Below are positions 6,515-7,893 of a DNA stretch of 7,893 bases, piece by piece. A program made the translations under genes and the position numbers. Position 1 is the first letter of the stretch, and every line of letters starts with the position of its first letter. The notes beneath the pieces are model-generated. The model did not search any database and had not been told where the DNA came from. It saw nothing but the letters and a program-made list of their open reading frames with translations. Source of the DNA: Syntrophomonadaceae bacterium (lineage in GTDB: Bacteria; Bacillota; Dethiobacteria; DTU022); contig SKZS01000095.1 of assembly GCA_007127255.1 (NCBI GenBank), positions 1-7,893 on the forward strand, in the 5' to 3' direction.

Positions 6515-7893
6515 TTGAGCAAAAATAATCACTTCTTTAAAAGGGTAGGCTTGCAAAACCTGACAGCCGATCAGTTGAAGCATTTGCATATTGCCACCCT
6601 CAACATCTTAGAGCAGGTAGGAGTTAAAGTTTGTGAGCCTCAAGCGCTCGAGCTGCTAAGTGATGCCGGAGCCATTATTGATAAAGACCTGGTAAAAATT
6701 CCACCCTGGATGATCCAGCAGGCGCTGCAAACCGCGCCTGCTAAAATTGCCATCTATGATCGGAGCGGCAATCTGGCGATGAACCTGGAAAAAGGAAAAA
6801 TTTACTTCGGGACCGGATCTGATATGCCCTATATCATTGATATTGAATCAGGAGAAAGAAGGCGGGCTGTAAAGCAGGATACCATCAATGCTGCTATCGT
6901 AACCGATGCATTAGAAAATATGGATTTTGTTATGTCCATGGCCCGGGCTTCCGATGTTCCGGCTGAGCGCTCAGACCGCCATCATTTTGAAGCGATGACT
7001 TTAAACAGCACCAAGCCGGTTATTTTTGATGCACACGATCGGCAGGGTTTGCTTGATATTATTGAGATGGGTGCAATGATTGCAGGAGGCATAAAGCAAT
7101 TAACGGAAAAGCCTTATATCATTCACTATTCGGAACCGACTTCTCCGCTGGTTCATTCAAAAAATGCCCTGGAAAAGATGCTGACTGCGGCCGAACATAA
7201 CATCCCCACGGTTTATGCCCCGGCTGTGATGTGCGGGGCAACCGGGCCGGTAACTACGGCCGGGGCAATAGTTACCGCTAATGCGGAGATATTGTCGGGG
7301 TTGGTTATTCACCAGTTAAAAAGAAAGGGTGCGCCCTTTGTATACGGTGGCGGCACTCCTCCGTTAAACATGGTGACCACTGTTTGTTCTTATGGCGATC
7401 CGCAGGGTTTTTTAGGGGCAGCTTCCCTGGTCCAGCTTTCCGAATATTACAATCTGCCTTCCTTTTCCATTGCCGGCTGTACCGATGCCCAGTTATTTGA
7501 TCAGCAGGCAGCACTGGAAGCGGGGTTTAACCTGTTATTTGCAGCCCTTTCCGGTGGAAACCTGATTCATGATCTGGGTTATATTGGGGCCGGTATGACC
7601 TGCAGTCTTGAATACCTGGTACTTTGTGATGAAGGGGCGGGAATGGCCAAGTTTTTAACACGCGGGGTTGATGTTAATTCGGAAACGTTGGCCCAGGAAG
7701 TAATTGAAAAGGTTGGTCCCGGTGGTCATTTTTTAACCGAACAGCACACTATGGACCATTTTCGCAGCCATATGCATTTTACGAGGCTTTTTAACCGCAA
7801 CACTTATGATAACTGGCAGTCTGCAGGATCAAAAAGTTTCGGAGAAAGCGCCAACGCTCTCTTAAAAGAGATCCTTAACTGGCATGAAGTGCA
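6515..7893 (+). CDS. Second MttB-family corrinoid methyltransferase, non-pyrrolysine type, 3' end beyond window
   Basis: The frame is open from TTG 6515 to the window end: 459 codons seen, and probably almost the whole protein, since the upstream copy has 482. It is a paralogue of that copy, with roughly half of residues alike by eye. NAEILSGLVIHQLK falls at residues 256-269 and AGCTDAQ at 320-326, exactly the same numbers as in the first copy, so the two align without net gaps over most of their length. Differences cluster in stretches such as FDAHDRQGLLDII, YIIHYSEPTSP and APAVMCGATGP, which may shape the substrate pocket. No in-frame TAG is present. It begins 40 bases after the upstream stop with GGGAGG before the TTG, so the pair is likely co-transcribed. 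The sequence suggests either a two-subunit or a two-substrate system; which one is not decided here. Confidence 0.9.
   Translation, partial: MSKNNHFFKRVGLQNLTADQLKHLHIATLNILEQVGVKVCEPQALELLSDAGAIIDKDLVKIPPWMIQQALQTAPAKIAIYDRSGNLAMNLEKGKIYFGTGSDMPYIIDIESGERRRAVKQDTINAAIVTDALENMDFVMSMARASDVPAERSDRHHFEAMTLNSTKPVIFDAHDRQGLLDIIEMGAMIAGGIKQLTEKPYIIHYSEPTSPLVHSKNALEKMLTAAEHNIPTVYAPAVMCGATGPVTTAGAIVTANAEILSGLVIHQLKRKGAPFVYGGGTPPLNMVTTVCSYGDPQGFLGAASLVQLSEYYNLPSFSIAGCTDAQLFDQQAALEAGFNLLFAALSGGNLIHDLGYIGAGMTCSLEYLVLCDEGAGMAKFLTRGVDVNSETLAQEVIEKVGPGGHFLTEQHTMDHFRSHMHFTRLFNRNTYDNWQSAGSKSFGESANALLKEILNWHEV

Overview
The window looks like a piece of an anaerobic, mid-GC Firmicute (clostridial or Peptococcaceae-like) chromosome. 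The basis is indirect: AGGAGG-like ribosome binding sites, several TTG/GTG starts, and a gene mix that is common in such organisms (Opp/Dpp-type permease, three-subunit molybdenum hydroxylase, non-pyrrolysine MttB-family methyltransferases). The taxon is an inference, not something the sequence proves.

Layout, all genes on the + strand. (1) 1-902: the 3' part of a DppB/OppB-type ABC permease gene. (2) 899-1109: a scar in which a possible start of the next permease gene (dppC-like) stops after six codons, and the C-terminal tail of a probable MmgE/PrpD-family protein follows without its front part. (3) 1110-1223: short spacer. (4) 1224-4860: a tight operon for a molybdenum hydroxylase of the xanthine dehydrogenase family, in the order molybdopterin subunit, FAD subunit, [2Fe-2S] subunit; the first two genes overlap by 4 bases and the last two are 2 bases apart. 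(5) 4861-5025: spacer carrying a strong GC-rich hairpin of the dispersed-repeat type. (6) 5026-6474 and 6515-7893 (runs off the end): two tandem, diverged MttB-family (trimethylamine/betaine methyltransferase-like) genes, both without an in-frame amber codon and collinear with each other at the two conserved blocks checked.

Working together: the hydroxylase should oxidise an aromatic N-heterocycle or aldehyde by inserting water-derived oxygen and passing electrons from Mo through two [2Fe-2S] clusters to FAD. The MttB-like proteins should move a methyl group from a quaternary amine to a corrinoid protein. The most interesting reading is that the two activities serve one substrate, for example an N-methylated heterocycle, but the hairpin and spacer between them leave open that they are separate units. 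No corrinoid protein, corrinoid:folate methyltransferase or molybdenum-cofactor maturation gene is inside the window.
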